Shown here piece by piece: positions 1 to 10,540 of a stretch of DNA of 64,000 nucleotides (positions within the stretch are counted from its first letter, which is position 1; every line of letters begins with the position of its first letter). The DNA is from Vespertiliibacter pulmonis. GTDB lineage: Bacteria > Pseudomonadota > Gammaproteobacteria > Enterobacterales > Pasteurellaceae. The stretch is taken from the NCBI RefSeq assembly GCF_013377275.1, contig NZ_CP016615.1, positions 1,188,830-1,252,829 of the forward strand, written 5' to 3'. Below the pieces are notes generated by a model. That model was given only the letters and a program-made list of their open reading frames with translations. It searched no databases and had not been told where the DNA came from. Position numbers and translations under genes: made by a program.

Positions 1-2
1 TT

Positions 3-728
3 AAAATGCCAATACTGGATAGTATGAAGCGGTTAAGTGCAAGAATTCAGACTCTTGATGGTCAAGAAGATCGTTTTGTAACCAGAGAGAAGAAGGATCT
101 TCTAGTAGATTCTTACGTGAAATGGAAAATCAGCGATTTTGGGCAGTTTTATACGGCAACAGGGGGTGATTATCAGAAAGCTGCCGATCTATTACGCCGT
201 AAAGTGAATGACCGCCTACGCTCTGAAATTGGTAATCGTACGATCAAAGATATTGTTTCTGGTTCTCGTGGAGAATTGATGGCGGAAGCTCAGAAAGCGT
301 TAAATGCAGGTGATGATGGTGCTGAAAAATTAGGGATTGAAGTTATTGATGTTCGAGTAAAACAGATTAACTTACCAAATGAAGTATCTTCCTCTATTTA
401 TCAGCGTATGCAAGCTGAACGCTCTGCCGTTGCTCGTGAACATCGTTCTCAAGGAGAGGAAAAAGCAGAATTTATTCGTGCAGAAGTGGATAGAAAAGTA
501 ATCCTCATTTTAGCAAATGCAACGAAAACAGCAGAACAGTTAAAAGGGGTGGGCGATGCACAAGCAGCAAAAATTTATGCAGATGCATTTAGCCAAGAGC
601 CACAGTTTTATAGTTTTGTGCGAAGCCTGAAAGCTTATGAGCAAAGTTTTGAGGAAGGTAAAAATAATATGATGTTGCTTAAACCAGATAGCCAATTTTT
701 CCGATTTATGCAAGCACCGACAAAATAA
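3..728 (+). CDS. hflC: HflC, FtsH protease modulator (N-terminus cut off by window edge)
   Basis: Partial gene: the reading frame is open to the left edge, and the codon before the first ATG fits the HflC consensus (HFK..P), so the start lies outside the window. About 241 residues are visible against roughly 330 in E. coli. It is an SPFH/prohibitin protein that forms the HflKC membrane complex around FtsH in the inner membrane and restrains its proteolysis. Diagnostic stretches are DRFVTREKKDLLVDSYVKW, the RSEIGNRTIKDIV segment and the C-terminal FVRSLKAYEQSF block. The variable acidic insert found in the middle of the E. coli protein is absent here. An intrinsic terminator follows directly, so hflC ends its operon (presumably hflK-hflC). 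Confidence 0.95.
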   Translation, partial: KMPILDSMKRLSARIQTLDGQEDRFVTREKKDLLVDSYVKWKISDFGQFYTATGGDYQKAADLLRRKVNDRLRSEIGNRTIKDIVSGSRGELMAEAQKALNAGDDGAEKLGIEVIDVRVKQINLPNEVSSSIYQRMQAERSAVAREHRSQGEEKAEFIRAEVDRKVILILANATKTAEQLKGVGDAQAAKIYADAFSQEPQFYSFVRSLKAYEQSFEEGKNNMMLLKPDSQFFRFMQAPTK

Positions 729-736
729 TGAGATAC

Positions 737-762
737 AGACCCGATTTATCGGGTCTTTTTTA
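737..762 (+). terminator. Intrinsic terminator after hflC
   Basis: Nine-base stem AGACCCGAT / ATCGGGTCT with a two-base gap (TT), followed by a T run. It lies 8 bases after the hflC stop codon. Confidence 0.9.
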
Positions 763-854
763 TCTTAAATTTGTTTTATAAAAATATAAAAGGTAATACA
801 AGCGGTAATATTAGTTGGTTTTTTGCAAATATTTTTCAACGTATTTATACATAG

Positions 855-2180
<1,326 letters not shown>

Positions 2181-2190
2181 TTTAGCTATT

Positions 2191-2218
2191 AAACGCATCG
2201 AAAGGTGCGTTTTGTTTT
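2191..2218 (+). terminator. Intrinsic terminator after purA
   Basis: Stem AAACGCA / TGCGTTT with an 8-base loop and a T-rich tail, 10 bases after the purA stop. Confidence 0.8.
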
Positions 2219-2342
2219 ATTGTCTGAATGAAAGTGCAAAAAACAGCTCGGATCAGACCGCTTGCTATGATAAACATTTCTGCCTAAGAGTGAAATTGTG
2301 TAGAATAGTGAAAACTTTTAATCTTAGATTCAGAGGAAAAGA

Positions 2343-3560
2343 ATGAAAAGAGTAGTAATTACAGGTCTAGGACTTGTTTCAAGTATTGGTAACAATAAAG
2401 ATGAAGTATTAGCTTCATTGCGTGAAGGTAAATCGGGTATTGAATTTGTTCCAGAGTTTAAAGAAATTGGTATGCGTAGCCAAATTGCGGGAACGATAAA
2501 ATTAAATCCTGCAGAGTTGATTGATCGTAAAATTTATCGTTTTATGGGTGATGCGGCTGCTTATGCTTATTTAGCAATGAAAGAAGCAATTGATGATTCG
2601 GGCTTAGCTGCTGACCAAGTTTCTAACGATCGTACAGGGCTAGTTATCGGTGCAGGAACTGGGTCTGGCCATAGCCAGCTAGTTGCTTGTGATGCAGCTC
2701 GGGGGCCTCGTGGCGTAAAAGCGATTGGGCCTTATGCGGTAACAAAAACAATGGCATCAAGTGTTTCAGCTTGTTTAGCTACTCCTTATAAAATTCGTGG
2801 CGTAAACTATTCTATTAGTTCTGCCTGTGCAACTTCAGCACACTGTATCGGGCATGCAATGGAATTAATCCAATTAGGCAAACAAGATATTGTGTTTGCA
2901 GGGGGAGCAGAAGAGCTTTCTTGGGAATGTGCGACTGAATTTGATGCAATGGGAGCGGTTTCAACAAAATATAATGATACACCAACAAAAGCATCTCGAG
3001 CTTATGATCAACATCGTGATGGCTTTGTTATTGCAGGCGGTGGTGCTGTCGTTGTGGTTGAAGAGCTTGAACATGCTTTAAAACGTGGTGCGAAAATTTA
3101 TGCTGAAATTGTGGGCTACGGTGCTACATCTGATGGCTATGATATGGTGGCACCAAGTGGTGAAGGGGCTGTTCGTTGTATGCAACAAGCGTTGGCTACG
3201 GTTACAGGTGATATTGAATATATCAATACACACGGCACATCAACACCTGTGGGTGATGTGAAGGAGCTAGGAGCAATTCGAGAAGTTTTTGGTGAGAATG
3301 GCCCTGCAATTTCATCAACTAAATCAATGACAGGCCATTCACTGGGAGCGGCGGGTGCTCATGAAGCGATCTATTCATTATTGATGTTAGATAATAATTT
3401 TATTGCACCAAGTATCAATATTGATACGTTAGATGAAAATGCCGTTGGGTTAAATATTGTTACTGAACGTCAAGACAGAGAATTAACAACGGTAATGTCA
3501 AATAGTTTTGGCTTTGGGGGAACGAATGCAAGTTTGATCTTCCAAAAATATAAAGGTTAA
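2343..3560 (+). CDS. fabB: 3-oxoacyl-ACP synthase I (KAS I)
   Basis: Condensing enzyme of type II fatty-acid synthesis; FabB is the one needed to elongate unsaturated intermediates. The protein is 405 residues. The Cys-His-His triad is visible: Cys162 in [11 protein letters not shown], the first His in [11 protein letters not shown] and the second in [14 protein letters not shown]. FabB rather than FabF is supported by the N-terminus [18 protein letters not shown] and by the length. AGAGGAAA lies just before the ATG. It is monocistronic, with a terminator after it. A near-match to the uptake signal (GACCGCTTGC) lies about 80 bases upstream of the start. Confidence 0.96.
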   Translation: MKRVVITGLGLVSSIGNNKDEVLASLREGKSGIEFVPEFKEIGMRSQIAGTIKLNPAELIDRKIYRFMGDAAAYAYLAMKEAIDDSGLAADQVSNDRTGLVIGAGTGSGHSQLVACDAARGPRGVKAIGPYAVTKTMASSVSACLATPYKIRGVNYSISSACATSAHCIGHAMELIQLGKQDIVFAGGAEELSWECATEFDAMGAVSTKYNDTPTKASRAYDQHRDGFVIAGGGAVVVVEELEHALKRGAKIYAEIVGYGATSDGYDMVAPSGEGAVRCMQQALATVTGDIEYINTHGTSTPVGDVKELGAIREVFGENGPAISSTKSMTGHSLGAAGAHEAIYSLLMLDNNFIAPSINIDTLDENAVGLNIVTERQDRELTTVMSNSFGFGGTNASLIFQKYKG

Positions 3561-3572
3561 TTTTTATTAGGT

Positions 3573-3598
3573 AAAAAACGTGGGATTCCACGTTTTTT
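3573..3598 (+). terminator. Intrinsic terminator after fabB
   Basis: Stem AAAAAACGTGG / CCACGTTTTTT with loop GATT; the descending arm supplies the T tract. Confidence 0.92.
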
Positions 3599-3623
3599 GT
3601 TATTATTATTTACGGAGAATATG

Positions 3624-3995
3624 ATGAAAGTTAAATTATTAATTGCAACAGCGTTGATGGCAATATCAACTTTTACAACGGCAAACGTTATGATGGAGAT
3701 GTTCCAAATGGGACGTGAGGTGAGCAGTTTATTAAAGGCGGACTCGTCAGAATCATTTCAACAAGGGGCGGAAAAATTTTTAGTCGCAGCGAAAAAAGCA
3801 CAAAAAATGATGCCATCAAGTATCGATGAAGACGATCAAGAAAAATTTAAAGGCTACCAAAAAGGTATGCAAGAAGTGATTGATGAAGTAGAAAAAGCAA
3901 CAGAACTGGCTAAAGCAGGAAAATTAGATGAAGCGAAAAAGTCAGTGGAAAAAATACTAATCTTGAAGAAAATGTATCATTCGGAGTACAAATAA
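3624..3995 (+). CDS. cybC: Cytochrome b562-like periplasmic haem protein
   Basis: Small exported protein of 123 residues: signal peptide MKVKLLIATALMAISTFTTA, then an all-helical acidic domain. The overall pattern and the C-terminus KMYHSEYK match the end of E. coli cytochrome b562 (NAYHQKYR), whose His is one axial haem ligand. The other ligand, a Met near the mature N-terminus, has candidates in NVMMEMFQM. There is no CXXCH, so haem would be bound non-covalently. The start is set at 3624 because GGAG at 3614-3617 lies six bases upstream; ATG 3621 is the alternative, and the longer frame from 3597 overlaps the fabB terminator. The physiological partner is unknown even in E. coli. The family assignment rests on recognised similarity, not on a search. 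Confidence 0.75.
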   Translation: MKVKLLIATALMAISTFTTANVMMEMFQMGREVSSLLKADSSESFQQGAEKFLVAAKKAQKMMPSSIDEDDQEKFKGYQKGMQEVIDEVEKATELAKAGKLDEAKKSVEKILILKKMYHSEYK

Positions 3996-4007
3996 TTTGG
4001 TAAAAAC

Positions 4008-4050
4008 ACCGCTTGTTAGAAATAGATTATTTGTGGAATGAACAAGCGGT
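4008..4050. repeat. Inverted pair of DNA uptake signal cores
   Basis: ACCGCTTGTT (4008-4017) and its exact complement AACAAGCGGT (4041-4050) are separated by 23 bases, between the cytochrome gene and the next transporter gene. Paired uptake signals commonly double as hairpins or terminators in Pasteurellaceae; here the tail is not strongly T-rich, so termination is uncertain. Confidence 0.7.
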
Positions 4051-4081
4051 AGGTTTCTTACCATATTTTATAAGAGTTATT

Positions 4082-5131
4082 ATGCAACAAACACATTCTA
4101 TTGCTCGTATTTTGGTTACGTTTGCCGCTATTATCATTATTTTAGCGGGTATAAAATTAGCAGCTGAAATTGTTATTCCTTTTCTATTATCGTTATTCAT
4201 TGCGATAATTTGTTCCCCGTTGATTAAATGGATGACTGCTCGTAAAATTCCGTTAGGTATTGCGATTGCCTTGCTTTTTGTGCTTTTCCTAGTTGTTTCT
4301 TTTTTCCTTGCTGGGTTAATCAATAGTACAGTGAAGGAATTTACGGCCTCTATTCCAAGCTATAAAGTCTTATTATCCGAGCGAATGAGTTTACTTGTTT
4401 ATTATGCAGATAAATGGAATTTGCCAATCTCTAAAGAGTTATTAACTAATGAACTTGATCCCAGTGTAATTATGAACTTCGTTAGCCGATTATTGCTAAG
4501 TTTTTCGGGCATTGTGACCAATGTGTTTGTGCTTTTATTAGTAGTTGTTTTTATGTTATTGGAAGCGCCAACAGCGAAGCATCGATTGGCAATTGTATTG
4601 AGCTCAGATAAAAGTGAGATCAATACAACGGAAACACAGATAGAGCGGGCATTACAAGGGGTAATTAGTTACCTAGGGGTGAAAACAATTACAAGCTTAT
4701 TAACCGGCGTAGGTATTTGGGTATTGTTAGAATGTTTAGGTATCCAATATGCTGTGCTATGGGCAACTTTAAGTTTTTTACTCAATTACGTGCCTAATAT
4801 AGGCTCAATTCTAGCGAGTGTTCCAATTATAGTGCAAGCATTTTTATTAAATGGTTTTTCAGTTGGATTTATTGTAGCGGTAGGCGTGATTATTCTTAAT
4901 ATGTTGATTGGTAATGTGGTTGAACCGAAAATGATGGGGAGACGTTTAGGGCTTTCAACGTTAGTTGTATTTTTATCTTTGCTTTTCTGGGGCTGGATAT
5001 TAGGAACAGTTGGTATGCTATTATCAGTTCCTCTTACTATGGCGTTAAAAATTGCGTTAGAATCCAGCCCAAGCACAGTTCGTTATGCTCTGCTATTAGG
5101 TGATGTCGCAGAAGATAAATTACCTACATAA
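4082..5131 (+). CDS. tqsA: AI-2E family transporter, TqsA-like
   Basis: Inner-membrane protein of 349 residues and about seven or eight hydrophobic segments. It is very close in pattern to E. coli TqsA (YdgG), which exports the autoinducer AI-2: shared runs include IVIPFLLSLFIAI near the N-terminus, LNYVPNIGSILASVP in the middle, and GLSTLVVFLSLLFWGW followed by GMLLSVPLT near the end. Start 4082 (MQQTHSIARILV) is chosen because the longer frame from 4013 runs through the uptake-signal hairpin and has no family counterpart. Some AI-2E proteins act as Na+/H+ antiporters, so the substrate is inferred. It converges on htpX across a shared terminator. Confidence 0.85.
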   Translation: MQQTHSIARILVTFAAIIIILAGIKLAAEIVIPFLLSLFIAIICSPLIKWMTARKIPLGIAIALLFVLFLVVSFFLAGLINSTVKEFTASIPSYKVLLSERMSLLVYYADKWNLPISKELLTNELDPSVIMNFVSRLLLSFSGIVTNVFVLLLVVVFMLLEAPTAKHRLAIVLSSDKSEINTTETQIERALQGVISYLGVKTITSLLTGVGIWVLLECLGIQYAVLWATLSFLLNYVPNIGSILASVPIIVQAFLLNGFSVGFIVAVGVIILNMLIGNVVEPKMMGRRLGLSTLVVFLSLLFWGWILGTVGMLLSVPLTMALKIALESSPSTVRYALLLGDVAEDKLPT

Positions 5132-5149
5132 ATTAAGTAGTAATAAATA

Positions 5150-5175
5150 AAAAGGAATCCATTAGGATTCCTTTT
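5150..5175. terminator. Bidirectional terminator between tqsA-like gene and htpX
   Basis: Stem AAAAGGAATCC / GGATTCCTTTT with loop ATTA gives an A/T tract on either side, so it can serve both converging genes. Confidence 0.88.
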
Positions 5176-5205
5176 CTATTTTGATGGTAACTTATAATTT
5201 TTATA

Positions 5206-6057
5206 TTATAAATTACGTAATGCCTCAATACGTTTTTCAAGTGGCGGGTGGCTCATAAATAGCTCTTTGCGAGGGCCGTTGATCATAAACGCATTGAGCG
5301 AACCTTGCATTTCTTCTGGGGCGTGAACGTGTTGTAAGCGTTTTAATGCGGCAATCATTTTTTCTTTACCGACAAGATTTGCAGATCCTGCATCAGCGCG
5401 GAATTCTCGTTGGCGAGAAAACCACATAGCAATAATGCTAGCAAGAACACCAAATATCATTTCAAGCACCATTGATACAAGAAAGTATAGCCCTGAACTT
5501 TGATGTTCTTCATTATTATTGCCACGAGTATTGGATACGGCAGAGGCAATAATACGAGAGAGAAAAATCACAAAAGTATTCAATACGCCTTGTAATAATG
5601 TCATTGTTACCATATCGCCATTAGCAATATGGGAAATTTCGTGAGCAATAACAGCTTCTGCCTCATCTTGTGTCATTGCATTTAATAGCCCAGAACTAAC
5701 TGCAACGAGTGAACTATTTTTTGTTGCTCCTGTGGCAAACGCATTGATATCAGCAGAATGATAAATTGCGACTTCAGGCATTGGAATACCCGCTTGCTGT
5801 GCTTGGCGTTGTACAGTTTCAACTAACCAACGTTCTGCATTATTGCGAGGGGTAGTAATGACTTCAGCTCCGACAGAACGTAGTGCCATTGTTTTTGATA
5901 AAAAGAGTGAAATAAGCGAGCCTGCAAAACCAAATAACAGGGACATAATTAAAATGCCTCCTGTGCTATGACCTGCAATGCCTGTTACATTTAAAATAAT
6001 GCCGAGTACAATCATTACCGCAAAGTTTGTGGCAAGGAAGAGGGCAATTCGCATCAT
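5206..6057 (-). CDS. htpX: HtpX, membrane zinc metalloprotease
   Basis: Heat-shock type M48 peptidase of the inner membrane that works with FtsH in membrane-protein quality control. The protein is 283 residues: two N-terminal membrane helices (about residues 4-25 and 34-55), the HEISH zinc/catalytic motif at 139-143, two further hydrophobic segments, and a third zinc ligand region in [14 protein letters not shown]. The start [11 protein letters not shown] equals the usual HtpX N-terminus, preceded by GGAG. Its upstream region shows no clear sigma-32 or CpxR site by eye. It stands alone between dinB and a terminator. Confidence 0.97.
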   Translation of the reverse strand: MMRIALFLATNFAVMIVLGIILNVTGIAGHSTGGILIMSLLFGFAGSLISLFLSKTMALRSVGAEVITTPRNNAERWLVETVQRQAQQAGIPMPEVAIYHSADINAFATGATKNSSLVAVSSGLLNAMTQDEAEAVIAHEISHIANGDMVTMTLLQGVLNTFVIFLSRIIASAVSNTRGNNNEEHQSSGLYFLVSMVLEMIFGVLASIIAMWFSRQREFRADAGSANLVGKEKMIAALKRLQHVHAPEEMQGSLNAFMINGPRKELFMSHPPLEKRIEALRNL

Positions 6058-6146
6058 AATCAGTTATTCTCCAAAGTAGTTGTAATAAAGTATTAATTTA
6101 GCTAAAAATGGCGATGATTTAGCGAAATTCAATGATTAGACCTTAA

Positions 6147-7217
6147 CTATTTCCATAAATTTAACTGCTTTGTTACTTTTTTTTCAGGAAATTGCACATT
6201 TAGCCCAATAAGTCGGACTTTACGCCCATTTTTTCTCTGCCAGATTTGTTCCAGCAAAGTAAAAAAGCTATTTATATTCAATCCATTTGTTGTTCTTTCT
6301 AAGGTGGTTTGGCTAAAATCATCAAATTTTAGTTTAATTCCCAATTTTTTAAATTCTTCTAATGAACTATCAGCCCAATTTCGTTGGATACGGAATATGA
6401 GTTTTTGAAAAAGTTCTTCAATAATTGGTTGAGCTTCTAAAAGTGTATCAATATCAGTAAGTAGTGTATTTTCAACAGCTAAAGATTTGCGAGGGCGATC
6501 AACATTTACCGTCCTTTTATCAATACCGTGAGCGAAATCCCATAAATTTTGTCCTAGTTTACCGAATTGTTGAAAGATGAAATGGGGTTCAGATTGTTGA
6601 ATATCTAAGCACGTTTGAAATCCAAGCTGTTTGAGTTTTTCATTAGTTACCGCCCCAACACCAGGAATTTTTTTAAGGGGTAGGTTTTTAATGAAAGCGG
6701 GTACTTCCTCAGGAGAAATAACAAATTGCTCATTGGGTTTATTTTGATCAGAGGCAATTTTGGCTAAAAATTTGAGTGGAGCAACGCCTGCTGAAGCGGT
6801 AAGGTGTAATTCCTCCCAAATTTGTTTTCGTATTTCTTGAGCAATCCAAGTAGCAGAGCCAGCAAATTGCTGGCAATCGCTTACATCTAAATAGGCTTCA
6901 TCTAAAGACAATGGTTCAATAATTTGAGTATATTGGCGAAAAATTTGATGAATTTGTTCTGACACTTGCTTATACAAGGGCATATTAACGGGGAGTAAAA
7001 TCAAATGAGGGCAATATTTCAATGCCTGTGCAGTTGGCATAGCACTGTGTAAACCAAATTTACGGGCTTCATAGTTGCAGGTAGTTAATACGCCACGTTG
7101 ATTGGCTTTTCCTCCGACAGCAACGGGTTTACCAGCTAAGGCTGGGTTATTACGAATTTCTACCGCTGCATAGAAACAATCCATATCAATATGAATAATT
7201 TTTTGTTGAGTTGCCAT
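6147..7217 (-). CDS. dinB: DNA polymerase IV (Y family, translesion)
   Basis: Error-prone polymerase that bypasses damaged bases and extends misaligned ends. The protein is 356 residues. Catalytic acidic residues are visible in HIDMDCFYAAVE (Asp11) and in SLDEAYLDVS (Asp106, Glu107). The helix-hairpin-helix region IPGVGAVTNEKL and a C-terminal little-finger domain follow; the very end (KQLNLW) resembles a beta-clamp binding peptide (QLxLF type). A perfect LexA box lies 48 bases upstream of the start, so induction by DNA damage is expected. Confidence 0.97.
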   Translation of the reverse strand: MATQQKIIHIDMDCFYAAVEIRNNPALAGKPVAVGGKANQRGVLTTCNYEARKFGLHSAMPTAQALKYCPHLILLPVNMPLYKQVSEQIHQIFRQYTQIIEPLSLDEAYLDVSDCQQFAGSATWIAQEIRKQIWEELHLTASAGVAPLKFLAKIASDQNKPNEQFVISPEEVPAFIKNLPLKKIPGVGAVTNEKLKQLGFQTCLDIQQSEPHFIFQQFGKLGQNLWDFAHGIDKRTVNVDRPRKSLAVENTLLTDIDTLLEAQPIIEELFQKLIFRIQRNWADSSLEEFKKLGIKLKFDDFSQTTLERTTNGLNINSFFTLLEQIWQRKNGRKVRLIGLNVQFPEKKVTKQLNLWK

Positions 7218-7233
7218 TTACATTATATTACCG

Positions 7234-7325
7234 TAATCTAACCGCTTGTTATTATATCAATAAACTGTTTATAAAAACAGTTGTTTGCAGTGTTTATTGT
7301 ATTATGAAGGTAAGCGGTTAGATTA
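7234..7325. repeat. Long-range inverted repeat built on uptake-signal cores
   Basis: TAATCTAACCGCTT (7234-7247) and AAGCGGTTAGATTA (7312-7325) are exact 14-base complements that bracket the dinB/lysO promoter region. The arms extend beyond the uptake core (AAGCGGT) by 7 matched bases. Confidence 0.75.
7265..7280. promoter_or_regulatory. LexA (SOS) operator upstream of dinB
   Basis: CTGT-N8-ACAG with A/T-only spacer, embedded in the wider palindrome AACTGTTT-ATAA-AAACAGTT (7263-7282). On the dinB strand a TATAAT lies just downstream, so the box overlaps the -35/spacer of the likely dinB promoter. The box is also upstream of lysO on the other strand. Confidence 0.88.
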
Positions 7326-7334
7326 GGAAAAATT

Positions 7335-8240
7335 ATGGTTTATGGATTGATGATTGCATTTGTCCCTTTATTCCTAGGGTATCTTATGCGTATTAGAAAT
7401 CAGAATATATTGAATTGGAATAATAGGATTATTACTTATTGTTTGTATCTTATTCTTTTAACAATGGGAATTTCTTTAGGGCAGTTAGATAATTTAACTG
7501 AAAAATTAGCTGAGATTTGGGCTATTGCACTGGGAATGAGCTTAATTCTGCACCTATGTAATATCATTTTTATCCTTTTTGTTGATAAATATTATCCAAG
7601 AAAAGAGATAAAGCAAGTCGAGGGTAATTTGTCGTCTCGTTGGCGACTATTGTTAGATGTATCTAGCCTTTGTCTAGCCGTCTTAGTTGGTGGAATTCTA
7701 GGCTATTATTTAAAAAATATATTACTTTTCCCTTTACATACAAGTACTTATATTTTAGTAATTATGATTTTCTGTGTAGGTATTCAACTGCGACACAGTG
7801 GCATTCCAATAAAAGCTGTTTTTCTTAATAAACGGGGGATTAGTGTTGCATTGCTTTTTATTCTAAGTGGATTAGTAGGTGGTGTTATTGCCTCTTACCT
7901 GCTTGATTTACCCCTGAACAGAGCTTTGGCCTTAGCTTGTGGTTTTGGCTGGTACTCTCTTTCAAGCGTATTACTTAATGACGCTTGGGGAGCAATGTAT
8001 GGCAGTATTGCGTTTTTTAATGATCTTATCCGAGAAATTTTTTGTTTGTTCTCTATTCCTTTTTTTATGCGAAAGTTCCCTGCTACCGCAGTGAGCCTAG
8101 GCGGTGCAACGTCCCTTGATTGTACATTGCCGATCATTCAAAAATCAGGTGGCACTGAAATTGTTCCTTTTGCGATTAGCTTTGGATTTATTGTAAACCT
8201 CGCTGTCCCGTTTTTATTGAGCATTTTTATTAGTTTATAG
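7335..8240 (+). CDS. lysO: Lysine exporter LysO family protein
   Basis: Inner-membrane protein of 301 residues with about eight hydrophobic segments, strongly resembling E. coli LysO (YbjE), which exports L-lysine and the toxic analogue thialysine. Shared blocks are YLILLTMGISLGQLDNL near residue 40, VGIQLRHSG, the FGWYSLSSVLL motif, GSIAFFNDLIRE and the C-terminal GGATSLDCTLPIIQ. The E. coli gene is ArgR-controlled; no obvious ArgR box was recognised here. The stop codon overlaps the end of the converging ttrR gene by six bases, with no terminator between them. Confidence 0.93.
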   Translation: MVYGLMIAFVPLFLGYLMRIRNQNILNWNNRIITYCLYLILLTMGISLGQLDNLTEKLAEIWAIALGMSLILHLCNIIFILFVDKYYPRKEIKQVEGNLSSRWRLLLDVSSLCLAVLVGGILGYYLKNILLFPLHTSTYILVIMIFCVGIQLRHSGIPIKAVFLNKRGISVALLFILSGLVGGVIASYLLDLPLNRALALACGFGWYSLSSVLLNDAWGAMYGSIAFFNDLIREIFCLFSIPFFMRKFPATAVSLGGATSLDCTLPIIQKSGGTEIVPFAISFGFIVNLAVPFLLSIFISL

Positions 8241-8813
8241 CTGATATGCCTTATAAATGAGTTCAGCTATTGTTTGGGCATTCATTTTTTCCATAATGTG
8301 GGCACGATGTACTTCAACGGTTCGTATTGAAATATTTAATCTTTCTGCAATTTGACGATTAATATATCCTTGTAGCAATAAGTCTAGAATATCTAATTCT
8401 TTGTTACTCAACTGTGTGTAACAACAATGAATTTGATAGCGCTTGTAGTTATCTTGAGTGGTAGATTGTGCTAAAGAAAGAGCCGCTTGTAGATGAGCAA
8501 ATTGAACGGGCTTTTGTAAGAAATCAACAGCACCTTGTTTTAATTCTTGTACTGCCATTGGTACGTCAGCGTGCCCTGTTAATATGATAACTGCCAATGT
8601 ACTATTTTGTTGGCGAAGAAATTGGTGGATCTGTTTGCCGTCAAGAATAGGCATTTTCATATCTAATAAGACGATACCTTCTTCGTAAAGGGGGGCGTTT
8701 TCAATAAATGTTTGGCTATTTGACCAACTTGTAACAGTATATCCCCACTGTTCTAGCATAAAAGAACAGGCATCTAATACGGTTAAATCATCATCGACAA
8801 GGTGTATATTCAT
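8235..8813 (-). CDS. ttrR: TtrR, tetrathionate response regulator
   Basis: Two-component regulator of 192 residues in the FixJ/NarL class. The receiver domain (about 1-120) has the acidic triad VDDD, phospho-acceptor Asp51 in LLDMKMP, Thr in ILTGHADV and Lys in LQKP. The LuxR-type helix-turn-helix (about 130-190) includes LSNKELDILDLLLQGYINRQIAERLNIS-like sequence and RTVEVHRAHIMEKM. It overlaps ttrS by 23 bases, which implies translational coupling. It is identified as TtrR by its position in a ttrRS-ttrBCA locus; it should activate the divergent reductase operon. Confidence 0.92.
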   Translation of the reverse strand: MNIHLVDDDLTVLDACSFMLEQWGYTVTSWSNSQTFIENAPLYEEGIVLLDMKMPILDGKQIHQFLRQQNSTLAVIILTGHADVPMAVQELKQGAVDFLQKPVQFAHLQAALSLAQSTTQDNYKRYQIHCCYTQLSNKELDILDLLLQGYINRQIAERLNISIRTVEVHRAHIMEKMNAQTIAELIYKAYQL

Positions 8814-10524
8814 TTTTATATTTTTCTCGAGAATAAGGTAAGGTTAAAATAATTCGTGCGCCTTGCTGATTTTCACGATTAGTTAAACGAATTTCGCCAT
8901 TAAGAGAGCGGATAAGACGTTGGCATAAAACGAGCCCTAACCCTAATCCGTCAGGCTTACTTGTACGAAACGGGACAAATGGAAAAGTTAGGTCGTTTTC
9001 GCTAAAGCCTATTCCATTATCGTTTATCGTGATGTTCAAGTGTGCGGTATTCTGTATTACTTCAATGTATATTTCTGATGACTCTGCTTGTATAGCATTT
9101 AATAAGCAATTACAAATTACCTGCTCTAATAATGTTGGTGGAATATGTAAGGTGATATTCTCGGGGCAAATTAACACGATACGATGCAAAGGCGAATGAG
9201 ATAACGAAATAAATTGAATACTGCGTTCTAATAGTGCTTTAAGCTGAACTTCTTCAAGTTTTTCATTACTTTTATTCTTTCCCCAAGCCATTAAATTATG
9301 AATGATATTGGCGCATCTTTCCACTTGCCCTAAAATTTTATTAAGGTTTTTTGTAACAGCATCAGTATCAGTTTGCTGTAGTTGGTATTTGATCCCTTCA
9401 GCATACATTTGAATGGCAGTAAGCGGTTGGTTCATTTCGTGCGCAATGCCCATATTCATTTCACCGAGTAGGCTTAATCTATCAGCTTGTATGAGTTGTT
9501 GTTCATATTTCCGTATTGCTTGATGTGCTTGATGTAACGCCTTGCTTTTACGGTGTATTTGTAAATTGATCCATAAAAAATTTCCACTTAATAAAAGTGT
9601 AATACCGATGATCCAGTGTTGGTATTGTTGAAACCAAAATTTAATGTTTTGCCAAAAATCTTGCATTGGATGTTTGTGAAGTTGATATAAAAGTGCATCC
9701 GTTTGGCTTGTGGAATAAGGTGCAGTCCATTGGGGTAAGTGGTCAGGTGTATTGCTGAGAAGCAAGGTAATGAGTTGGGAAGCAATATCAGCAGGCACTT
9801 GTGGCAATGCGGCTAATGACCAGTTGGGTACTAATTGAGTGCTAGTTTGGCAACCTGCATTATTTGGCTTTGGTGAAAGTAAGCGAAAATCTTTTATATT
9901 AAGAATTTTCTCTTGCACTAATTCTTCTAGAATACAGCTAGGGACGATTGCAGCATTGGTTTTGTTTTCGTGTAACAATAAAAGTGGTGCTTCAACAGGA
10001 AAACCTGTGAATGATAATTTAATTTCGGACTCTGAAATATCCTGTTTATAAAATTCATTATAGCCTAAGAGAAATCCCCCTAAGGCTTTTGGGCTAACTG
10101 CGCTGACGGTTTGATATTTTAAATCGGTGAGCTGGTAATATGGACTGTCTTGGCGGACAAATATTGCGCTACCAATCTGATTTAAAGATGCGTTTGTATA
10201 TAAACTTAATGATTTTAGGCTGGCAAGCCAACGTACATCAGTTTTATTGAGATAGAGAAATTGTGCTTGGTTAGCTAGTATAAAATCGATCCCTTGTGCT
10301 TGGCTTTTTTCTAAATCATCAAGCCCTAAGGTAACGAGTACAAATTGGTGATTGGGCGAAAAATGTTGGTTAAGCCAATTTATCCAAGGTTGCCAGCGAA
10401 GATGAGTATGAATGCTTCCTCGTTGAGCCAGAATTCCAATTTTCCATTGTTGCGCAAGCCCTAAGCTAGGCATTAGCCCTAGAAGTAAAATAAACGTTGT
10501 AATGAACCGCTTGTATTTCTTCAC
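8791..10524 (-). CDS. ttrS: TtrS, tetrathionate sensor histidine kinase
   Basis: Inner-membrane kinase of 577 residues. There is a signal/anchor at the N-terminus (ITTFILLLGLMPSLGLA), then a periplasmic PhnD-like substrate-binding domain to about residue 300, a membrane helix (WIIGITLLLSGNFLWI), and a cytoplasmic kinase. The kinase has the phospho-acceptor His in GIAHEMNQPLTAI, an N box CNCLLNAIQAES and the glycine boxes NDNGIGFS and GLGLGLVL. I chose the GTG at 10524: AGGA lies nine bases upstream, and the longer TTG start at 10554 would lie inside the FNR box. It is expected to sense tetrathionate in the periplasm and phosphorylate TtrR. Confidence 0.92.
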   Translation of the reverse strand: MKKYKRFITTFILLLGLMPSLGLAQQWKIGILAQRGSIHTHLRWQPWINWLNQHFSPNHQFVLVTLGLDDLEKSQAQGIDFILANQAQFLYLNKTDVRWLASLKSLSLYTNASLNQIGSAIFVRQDSPYYQLTDLKYQTVSAVSPKALGGFLLGYNEFYKQDISESEIKLSFTGFPVEAPLLLLHENKTNAAIVPSCILEELVQEKILNIKDFRLLSPKPNNAGCQTSTQLVPNWSLAALPQVPADIASQLITLLLSNTPDHLPQWTAPYSTSQTDALLYQLHKHPMQDFWQNIKFWFQQYQHWIIGITLLLSGNFLWINLQIHRKSKALHQAHQAIRKYEQQLIQADRLSLLGEMNMGIAHEMNQPLTAIQMYAEGIKYQLQQTDTDAVTKNLNKILGQVERCANIIHNLMAWGKNKSNEKLEEVQLKALLERSIQFISLSHSPLHRIVLICPENITLHIPPTLLEQVICNCLLNAIQAESSEIYIEVIQNTAHLNITINDNGIGFSENDLTFPFVPFRTSKPDGLGLGLVLCQRLIRSLNGEIRLTNRENQQGARIILTLPYSREKYKNEYTPCR

Positions 10525-10540
10525 CTTTTGATTTCCTTTC

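Noticed and set aside
7218-7334. Possible lysine riboswitch upstream of lysO
   Set aside because: The intergenic space is only 117 bases and is filled by the LexA box and promoter elements; no lysine-aptamer pattern seen.
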